DNA from: Flavobacteriaceae bacterium
Lineage (GTDB): Bacteria; Bacteroidota; Bacteroidia; Flavobacteriales; Flavobacteriaceae
DNA length: 18,302 bases
Assembly (NCBI GenBank): GCA_030618945.1
Contig: JAUXCI010000017.1
Location: 1-18,302, forward strand
Reading direction: 5' to 3'
The first letter of the stretch is position 1. Every line of letters begins with the position of its first letter. Made by a program: the position numbers and the translations under genes. The notes under the pieces were generated by a model. It worked only from the letters and a program-made list of their open reading frames with translations. It ran no database searches and was not told the origin of the DNA. Below are positions 1 to 5,743 of this stretch, one piece after another.

Positions 1-2
1 GA

Positions 3-1007
3 GTCACCATACATGAAATGTTCCATACTTACTTCCCCATGTATGTAAGGATAAATGAAAGACGATTTGCTTGGATGGATGAAGGCTGGGCCACCTTTGT
101 AACTGCATTGGTTCAGCACAAGTATTTTAATGATGAGAAAAATTCTACTTCACTTTATGCTAATTTTAAATTTGGTATGCAAGGGATGATTGGAAGCATT
201 GGCGATCTGCCAACTGTAACCTCCTCCCAATATATGGGAAATAATTTAGGCTATCATTCCTACTCCTTGCCTGCATTTACCTATGCCCTTCTTTATCAAC
301 ATTTAGGAGAAGAAAAATTTCTCGAAACTTTTAGAGAATATATTCGCCGTTGGGCCAAGAAGTCGCCCACTCCTTATGACTTTTTCTATACATTTGAAGA
401 TGTTAGTGGAGAAGATCTAAGTTGGCTTTGGGACTCCTGGTATTTTAAAATGGGTTACCCCGATGTTGCCATTGAATCATTTACCGATGGCAAACTTGTA
501 ATTAAAAGACTTGGTGACAGGCCGATACCTATAAGCGTAAAGGCTGAATATGATACGCAAGTTGATAGTGTTCAGGAAGTTTTTAACACTGTGGTGAGCA
601 CTTCCGTATGGAAAGATGACAACAGAATTTATAGCATGGATATCCCTAATGGCGACAAAGTTAATTCTCTGGTCATAAATGCCGATTTTCCTGATTTTAA
701 CGAGATTGACAATTATTTTCCTTCATTGGCAGATCGATATAAAAAGTTCGATGTAAACGAAGACGTCAAGGGAGAATACACAGTAAAAGAATATCCCATT
801 AGCATTATTATTGCTGAGGAAGGCGGGGTCTATAATGTAGAAATTTCAAACTCGGGAATTGGTGGATTTCTCTTACCCGTTGATCGTAATAATTTTATTT
901 CGACAGATGGCACAATGAAGCTTAAGTTTAGTGAAGTGGAAGGGAAAATAGCGACGGTTGAGCTTCACATCTCCACTTTTGGAATAACGATTACTGGAAC
1001 GAAATAG
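3..1007 (+). CDS. M1-family zinc metallopeptidase, C-terminal part (5' end outside window)
   Basis: This is the 3' part of a gluzincin aminopeptidase-like enzyme. The reading frame is open from base 3, and the first codons already encode the zinc site HEMFH (His codons 12-14 and 24-26, catalytic Glu 15-17). The third zinc ligand, Glu at 81-83 in WMDEGW, follows exactly 18 residues later, the HExxH-x18-E spacing of peptidase family M1. The ATG at base 18 lies inside the zinc motif, so it is not the real start. Downstream is the helical M1 region (about 70-150 residues after the motif, including SWLWDSWYF) and then a beta-rich C-terminal tail. The N-terminal beta domain and any GxMEN substrate motif lie outside the window, so true aminopeptidase activity cannot be judged. 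The gene ends in TAG and is followed by a clear terminator. Family assignment is firm; substrate is unknown. Confidence 0.9.
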   Translation, partial: VTIHEMFHTYFPMYVRINERRFAWMDEGWATFVTALVQHKYFNDEKNSTSLYANFKFGMQGMIGSIGDLPTVTSSQYMGNNLGYHSYSLPAFTYALLYQHLGEEKFLETFREYIRRWAKKSPTPYDFFYTFEDVSGEDLSWLWDSWYFKMGYPDVAIESFTDGKLVIKRLGDRPIPISVKAEYDTQVDSVQEVFNTVVSTSVWKDDNRIYSMDIPNGDKVNSLVINADFPDFNEIDNYFPSLADRYKKFDVNEDVKGEYTVKEYPISIIIAEEGGVYNVEISNSGIGGFLLPVDRNNFISTDGTMKLKFSEVEGKIATVELHISTFGITITGTK

Positions 1008-1100
1008 TGTTAGTTATACATCGTGTAACCTTAGCACTTCGGTTTCTAGTAAGGCCAGTAAAGTTTGAATCGTTGTAAATCAACTTTAGTTTAAGAAAAT

Positions 1101-1129
1101 CTCTCCAATTTCTTGGAGAGTTTTTTTTT
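1101..1129 (+). terminator. Rho-independent terminator downstream of the M1 peptidase
   Basis: A perfect 8-base stem (CTCTCCAA / TTGGAGAG) with a 4-base TTTC loop is followed directly by nine T residues. It lies about 95 bases past the peptidase stop codon and points the same way. This is a textbook intrinsic terminator. Confidence 0.9.
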
Positions 1130-1250
1130 GTTTTGATTGGTTCTGGATTGTATTAAATGTTTTGGTTTTATAGAATAATTTTTGTAATATTGACTATTGC
1201 ACTGATATTTAAGCTCTAAGAAAAGTTAACCCTCTCTAAAAACTTCGATT

Positions 1251-1406
1251 ATGAAAACAGTATTACAAGATGAATTAAATTCGACTAAAACAATTAGCCG
1301 TTTTGCCAAAAGGAGTTATAAGATTTATCAAGAACATTATAAGTCTAGAAACTTGACCCCGGTATTGACCCTGGATGAATTTTTGCAGAATTACAGAACA
1401 TCCTAA
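1251..1406 (+). CDS. Small ORF, 51 residues, function unknown
   Basis: ATG at 1251 opens a 51-codon frame that ends in TAA at 1404. The product starts MKTVLQDELN and ends DEFLQNYRTS. It is soluble, lysine- and arginine-rich in its middle (RFAKRSYKIYQEHYKSR) and probably mostly helical, with no signal peptide or membrane segment. I do not recognise the family. Support is indirect: codon use looks coding, it is the only decent frame in a 480-base stretch, and it sits between the peptidase terminator and the insertion sequence, which begins 18 bases after its stop. The A-rich bases just before the ATG fit a flavobacterial start. It could also be a chance ORF. Confidence 0.45.
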   Translation: MKTVLQDELNSTKTISRFAKRSYKIYQEHYKSRNLTPVLTLDEFLQNYRTS

Positions 1407-1424
1407 CACATTTTTATAATTTAA

Positions 1425-1450
1425 TGTATCGTCCTGATTTTTGTTTACAC
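1425..1450. repeat. IS terminal inverted repeat, orfB-side end
   Basis: These bases begin TGTATCGTCCTGA and end GTTTACAC. They match the reverse complement of 2810-2835 at 20 of 26 positions and lie 45 bases beyond the orfB stop. Confidence 0.8.
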
Positions 1451-1495
1451 TTTTTGTTACTATTTGCTTTTACATTTACTGATACTATTACAAGT

Positions 1496-2434
1496 CTAAG
1501 TTAGACTTTTTTGATTGTAATTTATAATACTATACTTATTGACCCAATAATTTTTCCATAGTTTATTTAATTGACCTTGTTTTAGATGAGCCATTTCAGG
1601 AGTTAACATATCTATACTCATATGAGGTCTGTTATTGTTATAATTTGATATAGCTTTTTTAATAATTTTAATAGCTTGATTATGAGAGGACAATCCATAT
1701 AGGTTCCATTCTGTTTTGAGTATACCATTTATCCTTTCAGCAATGGCATTGTCACGTGGATTCCCTGATTCAGTCATACTTATTCTAAATTTATGCTTTT
1801 TTAGTATTCTTATGTATTGATCACAACAGTATTGAACCCCTCTATCAGAATGATGATATACATTTTTCACATCTTTAGGCAGCTGTTTTAAGGCCATTTT
1901 AAGGGCTTGAACTGTGTGTTTGGCCTCAAGAGTTTCTCCTATAGACCAACCTATAATTTTTCTAGAATAAGCATCCGTTATCAAATTAAGATAAACAAAC
2001 CCTTGCCTAGTTGAAACATAAGTAATGTCACTAACCCACAGTTGATGAGCCTTGAAAGGTGTAAACCCCTTTATAAGATTTGGGTATTTTCTATACCAAT
2101 GATTAGAATTAGTAGTAATAGCTCTCAACCTTTTTCTCCTAATTAATAAATCATTAGCTCTTAAATAGCTAAAAAAAGAATCCCTACCCATTTGTAATTC
2201 TGGTGGTAAAGCTATATTGACTTTTAGTAATAATTTTCGACCTCCTAATTTGGGCATCAACTCACGCTGTTGAGTCACTACTTGCCGAAGGATCTCAGAT
2301 TTATAAACTTCTTTATAGTTATATTTTTTACGCTGATAGTAAGCTTGCCTACTCATTCCAAACAGCTCGCACAATACCTCTATTGCTATATACTCATGCT
2401 TTGTGCGCAGCTGATCTACTGTTTGGATCCAGAC
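1496..2434 (-). CDS. IS3-family transposase OrfB (DDE integrase domain), made by -1 frameshift
   Basis: This is the catalytic half of the transposase. An rve-type DDE core is visible, with Asp in QLWVSDITYV, Asp in HHSDRGVQYC and Glu in DNAIAERING, the last two separated by 35 residues (DD35E). The frame opens exactly at the slippery site: the codon before the heptamer in this frame is TAG (2443-2441), and the first codons after it read VWIQTVDQLR. There is no ATG until 2356, so the upstream HTH-like segment (KHEYIAIEVLCELFG) can only be made as an OrfA-OrfB fusion of about 429 residues, apart from a possible weak TTG start at 2374. All catalytic residues are present and there is no internal stop, so the transposase may be functional. 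Confidence 0.88.
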   Translation of the reverse strand, partial: VWIQTVDQLRTKHEYIAIEVLCELFGMSRQAYYQRKKYNYKEVYKSEILRQVVTQQRELMPKLGGRKLLLKVNIALPPELQMGRDSFFSYLRANDLLIRRKRLRAITTNSNHWYRKYPNLIKGFTPFKAHQLWVSDITYVSTRQGFVYLNLITDAYSRKIIGWSIGETLEAKHTVQALKMALKQLPKDVKNVYHHSDRGVQYCCDQYIRILKKHKFRISMTESGNPRDNAIAERINGILKTEWNLYGLSSHNQAIKIIKKAISNYNNNRPHMSIDMLTPEMAHLKQGQLNKLWKNYWVNKYSIINYNQKSLT

Positions 2435-2784
2435 TTTTTTCTAATAACAACTTTAAGGCTATCTTCAGCAATATCAATCATGGTATCTAATGCTTCTGTT
2501 TTTAATTGCTCACGTTTAAGCAATTCCTCAAGTTTCTTGATCTTTGACTCCTGGTATTGCTCCAGCTTGGTCTTTTTAGTACTTTTTGTCATTTGTAATC
2601 GAGCTTCTAGGTCTTTAATTGTGGGTTTTCTAAGCTCAAATTTACGAATCCAATCTGTAATGCAATTACTGCCCGCAATACCGTATTTAATTAAAACTTC
2701 TCGCTGACTTTGACTCGTGTTTAAATACTCTAATGACACCTTTAACTTAAAATCGTCCGTGTACTTGTTTACATTTCGTTTCAT
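2416..2784 (-). CDS. IS3-family transposase OrfA (helix-turn-helix/leucine zipper)
   Basis: This 122-residue protein begins MKRNVNKYTDDFKLK and has the usual IS3 OrfA plan. An N-terminal helix-turn-helix (about residues 8-50, including the conserved DWIRKFE region) recognises the element's ends. A coiled-coil segment from about residue 55 to 105 (LEQYQESKIKKLEELLKRE) would mediate oligomerisation. Near the 3' end the codons AGA AAA AAG contain the slippery heptamer A AAA AAG at 2440-2434. A ribosome slipping back one base there enters the orfB frame, while one that does not slip ends seven codons later at TAG. By family knowledge, OrfA made alone often acts as a regulator of transposition. 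The frame is intact. Confidence 0.88.
   Translation of the reverse strand: MKRNVNKYTDDFKLKVSLEYLNTSQSQREVLIKYGIAGSNCITDWIRKFELRKPTIKDLEARLQMTKSTKKTKLEQYQESKIKKLEELLKREQLKTEALDTMIDIAEDSLKVVIRKKSGSKQ
2434..2440 (-). promoter_or_regulatory. Programmed -1 ribosomal frameshift site, A AAA AAG
   Basis: On the minus strand the orfA codons AGA-AAA-AAG place the heptamer A AAA AAG in the correct phase for tandem -1 slippage. The orfB frame is closed by TAG immediately upstream and stays open to 1496 downstream. This is the standard way IS3 elements make their transposase. I could not identify a stimulatory pseudoknot or hairpin by eye. Confidence 0.85.
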
Positions 2785-2809
2785 AATCCTGATTCTTGTT
2801 TACGTTTAT

Positions 2810-2835
2810 GTGTAAACCTATTTCAGGACAAGACA
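2810..2835. repeat. IS terminal inverted repeat, orfA-side end
   Basis: Read on the minus strand this begins TGTCTTGTCCTGA and ends GTTTACAC, pairing with 1425-1450. It lies about 25 bases upstream of the orfA ATG, where the transposase promoter would be expected. Confidence 0.8.
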
Positions 2836-2889
2836 TTATAAAGTTCCAATTGTAGCATTTTTTCATTCATGCATTCAAGAAAAAGTATA

Positions 2890-3537
2890 TTAGTTTTTTT
2901 CTTTGAGCATTGGAACAAATTTGAAATCACCATATTCATGTTTATCAAATTTATTTTCAGAGGTTCTTGTATATACAGTCATCACTTGTGTTTCATCCCC
3001 TACAGGAATCACTAATCGCCCTCCTATTTTTAATTGACCTAGTAAAGGTTTAGGTACAAAAGGGGCTCCAGCGGTAACTAGAATTCCATCGAATGGAGCG
3101 TTTTCAGCTAAACCGATATATCCATCACCAAACACAAGTTTTTTAGGTACGTATCCCACCTTAGGAAGGAATTTTTTAACCTTGTTATAAAGTTCCTTTT
3201 GTCTTTCAATACTGTATACTTCTGCTTCTAATTCAATCAATATTGCCGTTTGATAACCGGAACCAGTACCTATTTCAAGAATTTTTTGCCCTGGTTGAAC
3301 AGCTAATAATTCTGTTTGAAAAGCAACTGTATAGGGTTGAGAAATGGTTTGGTCAGATCCTATAGGAAAAGGTTTATCCTGATAAGCAAAATCAACAAAA
3401 CCAGAATCCATAAACAAATGTCTCGGCACCTTAGAAATGGCTTGCAGCACCAATTTGTCAGCTATTCCTTTGGCCTTAATTGTGCTAACCAATTGATTTC
3501 TTAATCCTTTGTGCCTGTTCGAATCATTTATTATCAT
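2890..3537 (-). CDS. pcm: Protein-L-isoaspartate O-methyltransferase
   Basis: This cytoplasmic repair enzyme uses S-adenosylmethionine to methylate isoaspartyl residues in aged proteins so that they can revert to aspartate. The 215-residue product carries the Rossmann motif I LEIGTGSGYQTA (about residues 87-98). It also has the family-specific segments VPRHLF, AYQDKPFPIG and DQTISQPYTVAFQTE just upstream, and the C-terminal GGRLVIPVG. I chose the ATG at 3537 (MIINDSNRHKG) because homology begins there. An in-frame ATG at 3579 would add 14 residues (MTGFSTQIFIYFYA) unlike the family. No partner gene is adjacent. The downstream side runs into the insertion sequence 54 bases away, so any former downstream operon mate may have been separated. 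The frame is complete. Confidence 0.93.
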   Translation of the reverse strand: MIINDSNRHKGLRNQLVSTIKAKGIADKLVLQAISKVPRHLFMDSGFVDFAYQDKPFPIGSDQTISQPYTVAFQTELLAVQPGQKILEIGTGSGYQTAILIELEAEVYSIERQKELYNKVKKFLPKVGYVPKKLVFGDGYIGLAENAPFDGILVTAGAPFVPKPLLGQLKIGGRLVIPVGDETQVMTVYTRTSENKFDKHEYGDFKFVPMLKEKN

Positions 3538-3888
3538 AGCGTAAAAATAGATAAATATTTGAGTTGAAAAGCCAGTCATTCATAATTTTTTTTACAACCA
3601 ATCAAAATAAATTAAATGCGCTTTTAAACTTGTATATTAACAATATATGACTTAAGGTATTTGTGTTTTTATTTACTTATGCACTTGAGTCTGTCTTCAT
3701 GACAAATACTACAATGCTACAATAATTTTGAAATGAATGAATTCATGAATGCTTGATTCTTTCGATTAGATCGCAATCCGTTCCTTCATTCATTATTGTT
3801 GACGTACAGTGGCTCGACACAAAAAAACATCTTGTTAGGATAAACCTTTGACCGGCCGGTAGGAAAGAGTTCATGGCGATACAGCCTA
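3538..3888. other. 350-base gap without a confident gene; possible gene remnant
   Basis: Most of this stretch is AT-rich and would hold the pcm promoter. The part at about 3786-3885 is visibly richer in G and C and contains the perfect palindrome ACCGGCCGGT (3851-3860). On the minus strand it is open in two frames: one ends PLYVNNNE with a stop at 3786, and a 43-codon ATG frame (MNSFLPAGQR start at about 3874) ends near 3743. Neither matches anything I recognise, and the first runs back out of frame through the CCC-motif gene. A decayed gene end is possible. I see no RNA gene or terminator with a T-run. Confidence 0.3.
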
Positions 3889-4206
3889 TTATTCCCCAAA
3901 AGCATTATTATACTCTTCATACATAACTTGATAGTCTCCCGAACTAAAAACATAAATGATCCAAGACATAGAAATAATTCCAATAATGATTCCTATGATG
4001 GAGGTTGTTTTCCCAGTTTGAGCATTGTTTATCCCATCGTATTGATCAGGAAATTCATAGTGCAGGGCTATGGCTTTATTGGCATTAAAAAGACCTATAA
4101 CACCAACAATGACGCCGATAATCCCCCAGCAGCAGCAGGCCGTAAAAATCGAACTGATTCCTAGAATTAAGGCGGTTTGTGAATGGGGTAACTTTTCTTT
4201 GTACAT
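3889..4206 (-). CDS. CCC-motif membrane protein
   Basis: A 105-residue inner-membrane protein with two predicted transmembrane helices, at about residues 12-39 and 67-87. The first helix contains three consecutive cysteines (C24-C26, in FTACCCWG) inside a run of Gly, Ile and Val, the signature of the small Bacteroidota family named after this motif. A polar loop (about residues 43-66) lies between the helices and the tail is acidic. The molecular function is unknown. The three adjacent cysteines within a helix could bind metal or lipid or form disulfides, but nothing in the sequence decides this. It starts 11 bases after the stop of the DUF2752 gene, so the two are probably co-transcribed. 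Confidence 0.8.
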   Translation of the reverse strand: MYKEKLPHSQTALILGISSIFTACCCWGIIGVIVGVIGLFNANKAIALHYEFPDQYDGINNAQTGKTTSIIGIIIGIISMSWIIYVFSSGDYQVMYEEYNNAFGE

Positions 4207-4217
4207 ATTTTTTGAGC

Positions 4218-4505
4218 TTATATTAATTTAAGAATATAATTGACTAAAATAATGGATAGGTTTATCAAAAATAACCACAATAATACTTTATGTCCCTTTG
4301 CAAAGTTAAACTTTAGGTGAAAACCCAAAAAGACCATCATTAAAATTAAGGTGAAAATAGCAGGATAAGTTTTAAAAGCATTTAAAAACTCACCCTCCAT
4401 CAAAAAAATGACCGAACGCTGAAATCCGCATCCCATACACTCTATACCAATGTTCTTCCATTGGCATGAAAGTAAGTTTTCTTCTAAAAAAGCAATCAGC
4501 CCCAT
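4218..4505 (-). CDS. DUF2752 family small membrane protein
   Basis: A 95-residue protein with the DUF2752 signature: C14 followed by C23-x-x-C26-G-F-Q-R30 (ECMGCGFQRS). After it come two hydrophobic helices at about residues 47-66 and 73-94, the last reaching the C-terminus. The ATG at 4505 places the first cysteine at the usual distance from the N-terminus. The cysteine pair resembles a small metal- or disulfide-forming site near the membrane surface, but the family has no established function. It is the first gene of a two-gene unit with the CCC-motif protein and is transcribed divergently from the Smr-domain gene across only 62 bases. The gene is complete. Confidence 0.8.
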   Translation of the reverse strand: MGLIAFLEENLLSCQWKNIGIECMGCGFQRSVIFLMEGEFLNAFKTYPAIFTLILMMVFLGFHLKFNFAKGHKVLLWLFLINLSIILVNYILKLI

Positions 4506-4554
4506 CTTTGTATATATCTGATAAAAGAATAAATTTAAAAATAATATTTTAATT

Positions 4555-4562
4555 TATCTTTG
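4555..4562 (+). promoter_or_regulatory. TAnnTTTG promoter box for the Smr-domain gene
   Basis: TATCTTTG matches the Bacteroidota -7 consensus TAnnTTTG. It ends only 5 bases before the ATG at 4568, which implies an almost leaderless transcript. I see no TTG at the expected -33 position, so this rests on the -7 box alone. Confidence 0.5.
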
Positions 4563-4567
4563 GACCA

Positions 4568-5110
4568 ATGAATTCCAAAAATGAATTTAAAATCGGTCAA
4601 AGAGTTGGCGTTGTCAACGAAACCCTGGAAGGGAAAATAATTGAATTAAGACTGCATAAAATTACCATTGAATGTGATGATGGTTTTAATTATGAATACA
4701 GCCCTAAGGAATTGGTTTTAAAAAAGGACTGGAAAAATCTGATCAAAGGCAGGTATGAAAAGGAACTGGACAATAAAAATTCAGTCACTCATTTAAATAC
4801 CGTTTCCAAAAAGAAAACCCATATAGAAGAGGTTGATCTTCACATCCATGAACTCATTGATACAGAGCATGGAATGAGTAATTTTGACAAGCTATCCTTG
4901 CAATTGAGCGTAGCTCGAGCAAAACTGGAAGAGGCCATTCTAAAAAAACAAAAAAGAATCGTATTTATTCACGGCCGAGGCGACGGTGTATTGAAAAATG
5001 AAGTAAGGGAACTAATCAAAAAATATCCTGTAGAATTTAACGATGCTTCTTATTCTAAATATGGAACGGGAGCAACTGAGGTTCATATTTTCCAAAATAA
5101 AAAACCATAA
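4568..5110 (+). CDS. Smr-domain protein (short MutS2-like, no ATPase domain)
   Basis: A 180-residue protein with a C-terminal Smr domain at about residues 85-176: EVDLHIHEL (88-96, the LDLHG-like motif), IHGRGDGVLK (134-143, the HGxG motif) and the closing TGATEVHIF. The N-terminal third (residues 6-55) looks like a small beta-barrel/KOW-type fold (KIGQRVGVV...GKIIELRLHK). By family knowledge, Smr domains act as nucleases or bind nucleic acid, and stand-alone Smr proteins have been linked to RNA cleavage as well as DNA. The MutS ATPase and clamp regions of MutS2 are absent, so annotation as a mismatch repair protein would overstate the case. It is convergent with the downstream lipoprotein, with 5 bases between their stops. 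Confidence 0.85.
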   Translation: MNSKNEFKIGQRVGVVNETLEGKIIELRLHKITIECDDGFNYEYSPKELVLKKDWKNLIKGRYEKELDNKNSVTHLNTVSKKKTHIEEVDLHIHELIDTEHGMSNFDKLSLQLSVARAKLEEAILKKQKRIVFIHGRGDGVLKNEVRELIKKYPVEFNDASYSKYGTGATEVHIFQNKKP

Positions 5111-5115
5111 AACCC

Positions 5116-5631
5116 CTAAGCACCTGTATCAACCTCACCAAATAAGAAGGTTTCATTCAACTTTAATTCCTGGTCATCTACTTTGAGTACAACATCATGT
5201 AACACAATATAATGTTTCCATCCAGTTATTGTTTCACCATCAGTATCGTATATTGGTTGGTTCTCTACAAATATGGCTCCAGACACTCCTCTCCAGTCTT
5301 TTAAAACATTCGGCTGAACTGGTGGAACTGCCGAACAAAAATAGGCGTCGGTAACCGGTTCATCAAACAAACGATAAGTTACGGTATATTGGCCAGTTAA
5401 AGTTACCGGTACCGGTAAAACAATGTCTTCATCTTTTCTAATCTGAAGATCCGTCAGCGTAACGATTAAAGCTTCCCTTTGCTCAAAGGTGCTCAATCTA
5501 TATAAAGTATAAGTGTTAGAACCACATAGTGTTACCTCCTCCTCAAATTCAAAACTGGAAATATCAAGATCCCCATCGCTACAAGATAAGGCAGACACTA
5601 AAAATAAAAACAAAAAGAATTTTTTCATCAT
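5116..5631 (-). CDS. Putative lipoprotein of unknown function
   Basis: A 171-residue protein with a clear type II signal peptide: two N-terminal Met codons, KK, a hydrophobic core FFLFLFLV and the lipobox ALSC (Cys17). The residues after the cysteine, SDGDLD, are acidic, as in Bacteroidota lipoproteins sent to the outer membrane and often to the cell surface. The mature part is mainly predicted beta strand, with further cysteines at C37 (TLCGS) and in AYFCSAV that might pair. I recognise no catalytic motif or named family. A TACTTTTG box lies 46 bases upstream, back to back with the promoter of the cysteine desulfurase. The protein is complete; its role is unknown. Confidence 0.75.
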   Translation of the reverse strand: MMKKFFLFLFLVSALSCSDGDLDISSFEFEEEVTLCGSNTYTLYRLSTFEQREALIVTLTDLQIRKDEDIVLPVPVTLTGQYTVTYRLFDEPVTDAYFCSAVPPVQPNVLKDWRGVSGAIFVENQPIYDTDGETITGWKHYIVLHDVVLKVDDQELKLNETFLFGEVDTGA

Positions 5632-5677
5632 TTTAAAAACACTAATAACACATTAATCTTTCATTGGATTCCAAAGG

Positions 5678-5685
5678 CAAAAGTA
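5678..5685 (-). promoter_or_regulatory. TAnnTTTG promoter box for the putative lipoprotein
   Basis: On the minus strand these bases read TACTTTTG, 46 bases before the lipoprotein ATG at 5631. No TTG is present at the best -33 spacing, so the match is to the -7 element only. The same octamer serves the divergent desulfurase gene and typA. Confidence 0.55.
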
Positions 5686-5711
5686 ATAGATTTAACAGCC
5701 ATTTTAAAAGA

Positions 5712-5739
5712 TTGTTAAGAATAAAAATAATTACTTTTG
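5712..5739 (+). promoter_or_regulatory. Full flavobacterial promoter (TTG-N17-TACTTTTG) for the cysteine desulfurase
   Basis: TTG at 5712-5714, a 17-base spacer and TACTTTTG at 5732-5739 fit the Bacteroidota housekeeping consensus TTG-N17-23-TAnnTTTG exactly. The ATG follows 4 bases after the box, so transcription would start at or next to the start codon. Confidence 0.75.
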
Positions 5740-5743
5740 TAGT

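Larger units (their letters stand above)
1425..2835 (-). mobile_element. IS3-family insertion sequence, about 1.41 kb, apparently complete
   Basis: Both transposase frames are present and undamaged, and the ends form imperfect inverted repeats. Bases 1425-1450 and the reverse complement of 2810-2835 both start TGT, share the block GTCCTGA and end in GTTTACAC, matching at 20 of 26 positions. Flanking bases extend the symmetry to TAATGT...ACATTA, so the exact edge is uncertain by up to three bases. I do not find a clean 3-5 base target duplication at these edges, which suggests either an old insertion or slightly misplaced ends. The element lies between the 51-residue small ORF and pcm and interrupts no recognisable gene. 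Size and organisation match the IS3 family, which moves by a circular copy-out intermediate. Confidence 0.85.

Noticed and set aside
2270..2707. Plus-strand ORF of 145 codons
   Set aside because: It runs antisense across the IS3 orfA/orfB junction. Composition is typical of a shadow frame and both transposase frames on the other strand are clear.
2849..3723. Inverted copies of ATTGTAGCATT (2849-2859 and 3713-3723) flanking pcm
   Set aside because: Only 11 bases long, AT-rich, with no further matching sequence on either side, so not evidence for a mobile cassette.
3733..3750. Palindrome ATGAATTCAT upstream of pcm as an operator
   Set aside because: Short, lies in a low-complexity ATGAATGA-like stretch, and is too far from the pcm start for a simple operator claim.
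3928..4164. Plus-strand ORF of 78 codons
   Set aside because: Antisense to the CCC-motif gene, low complexity and no recognisable fold.
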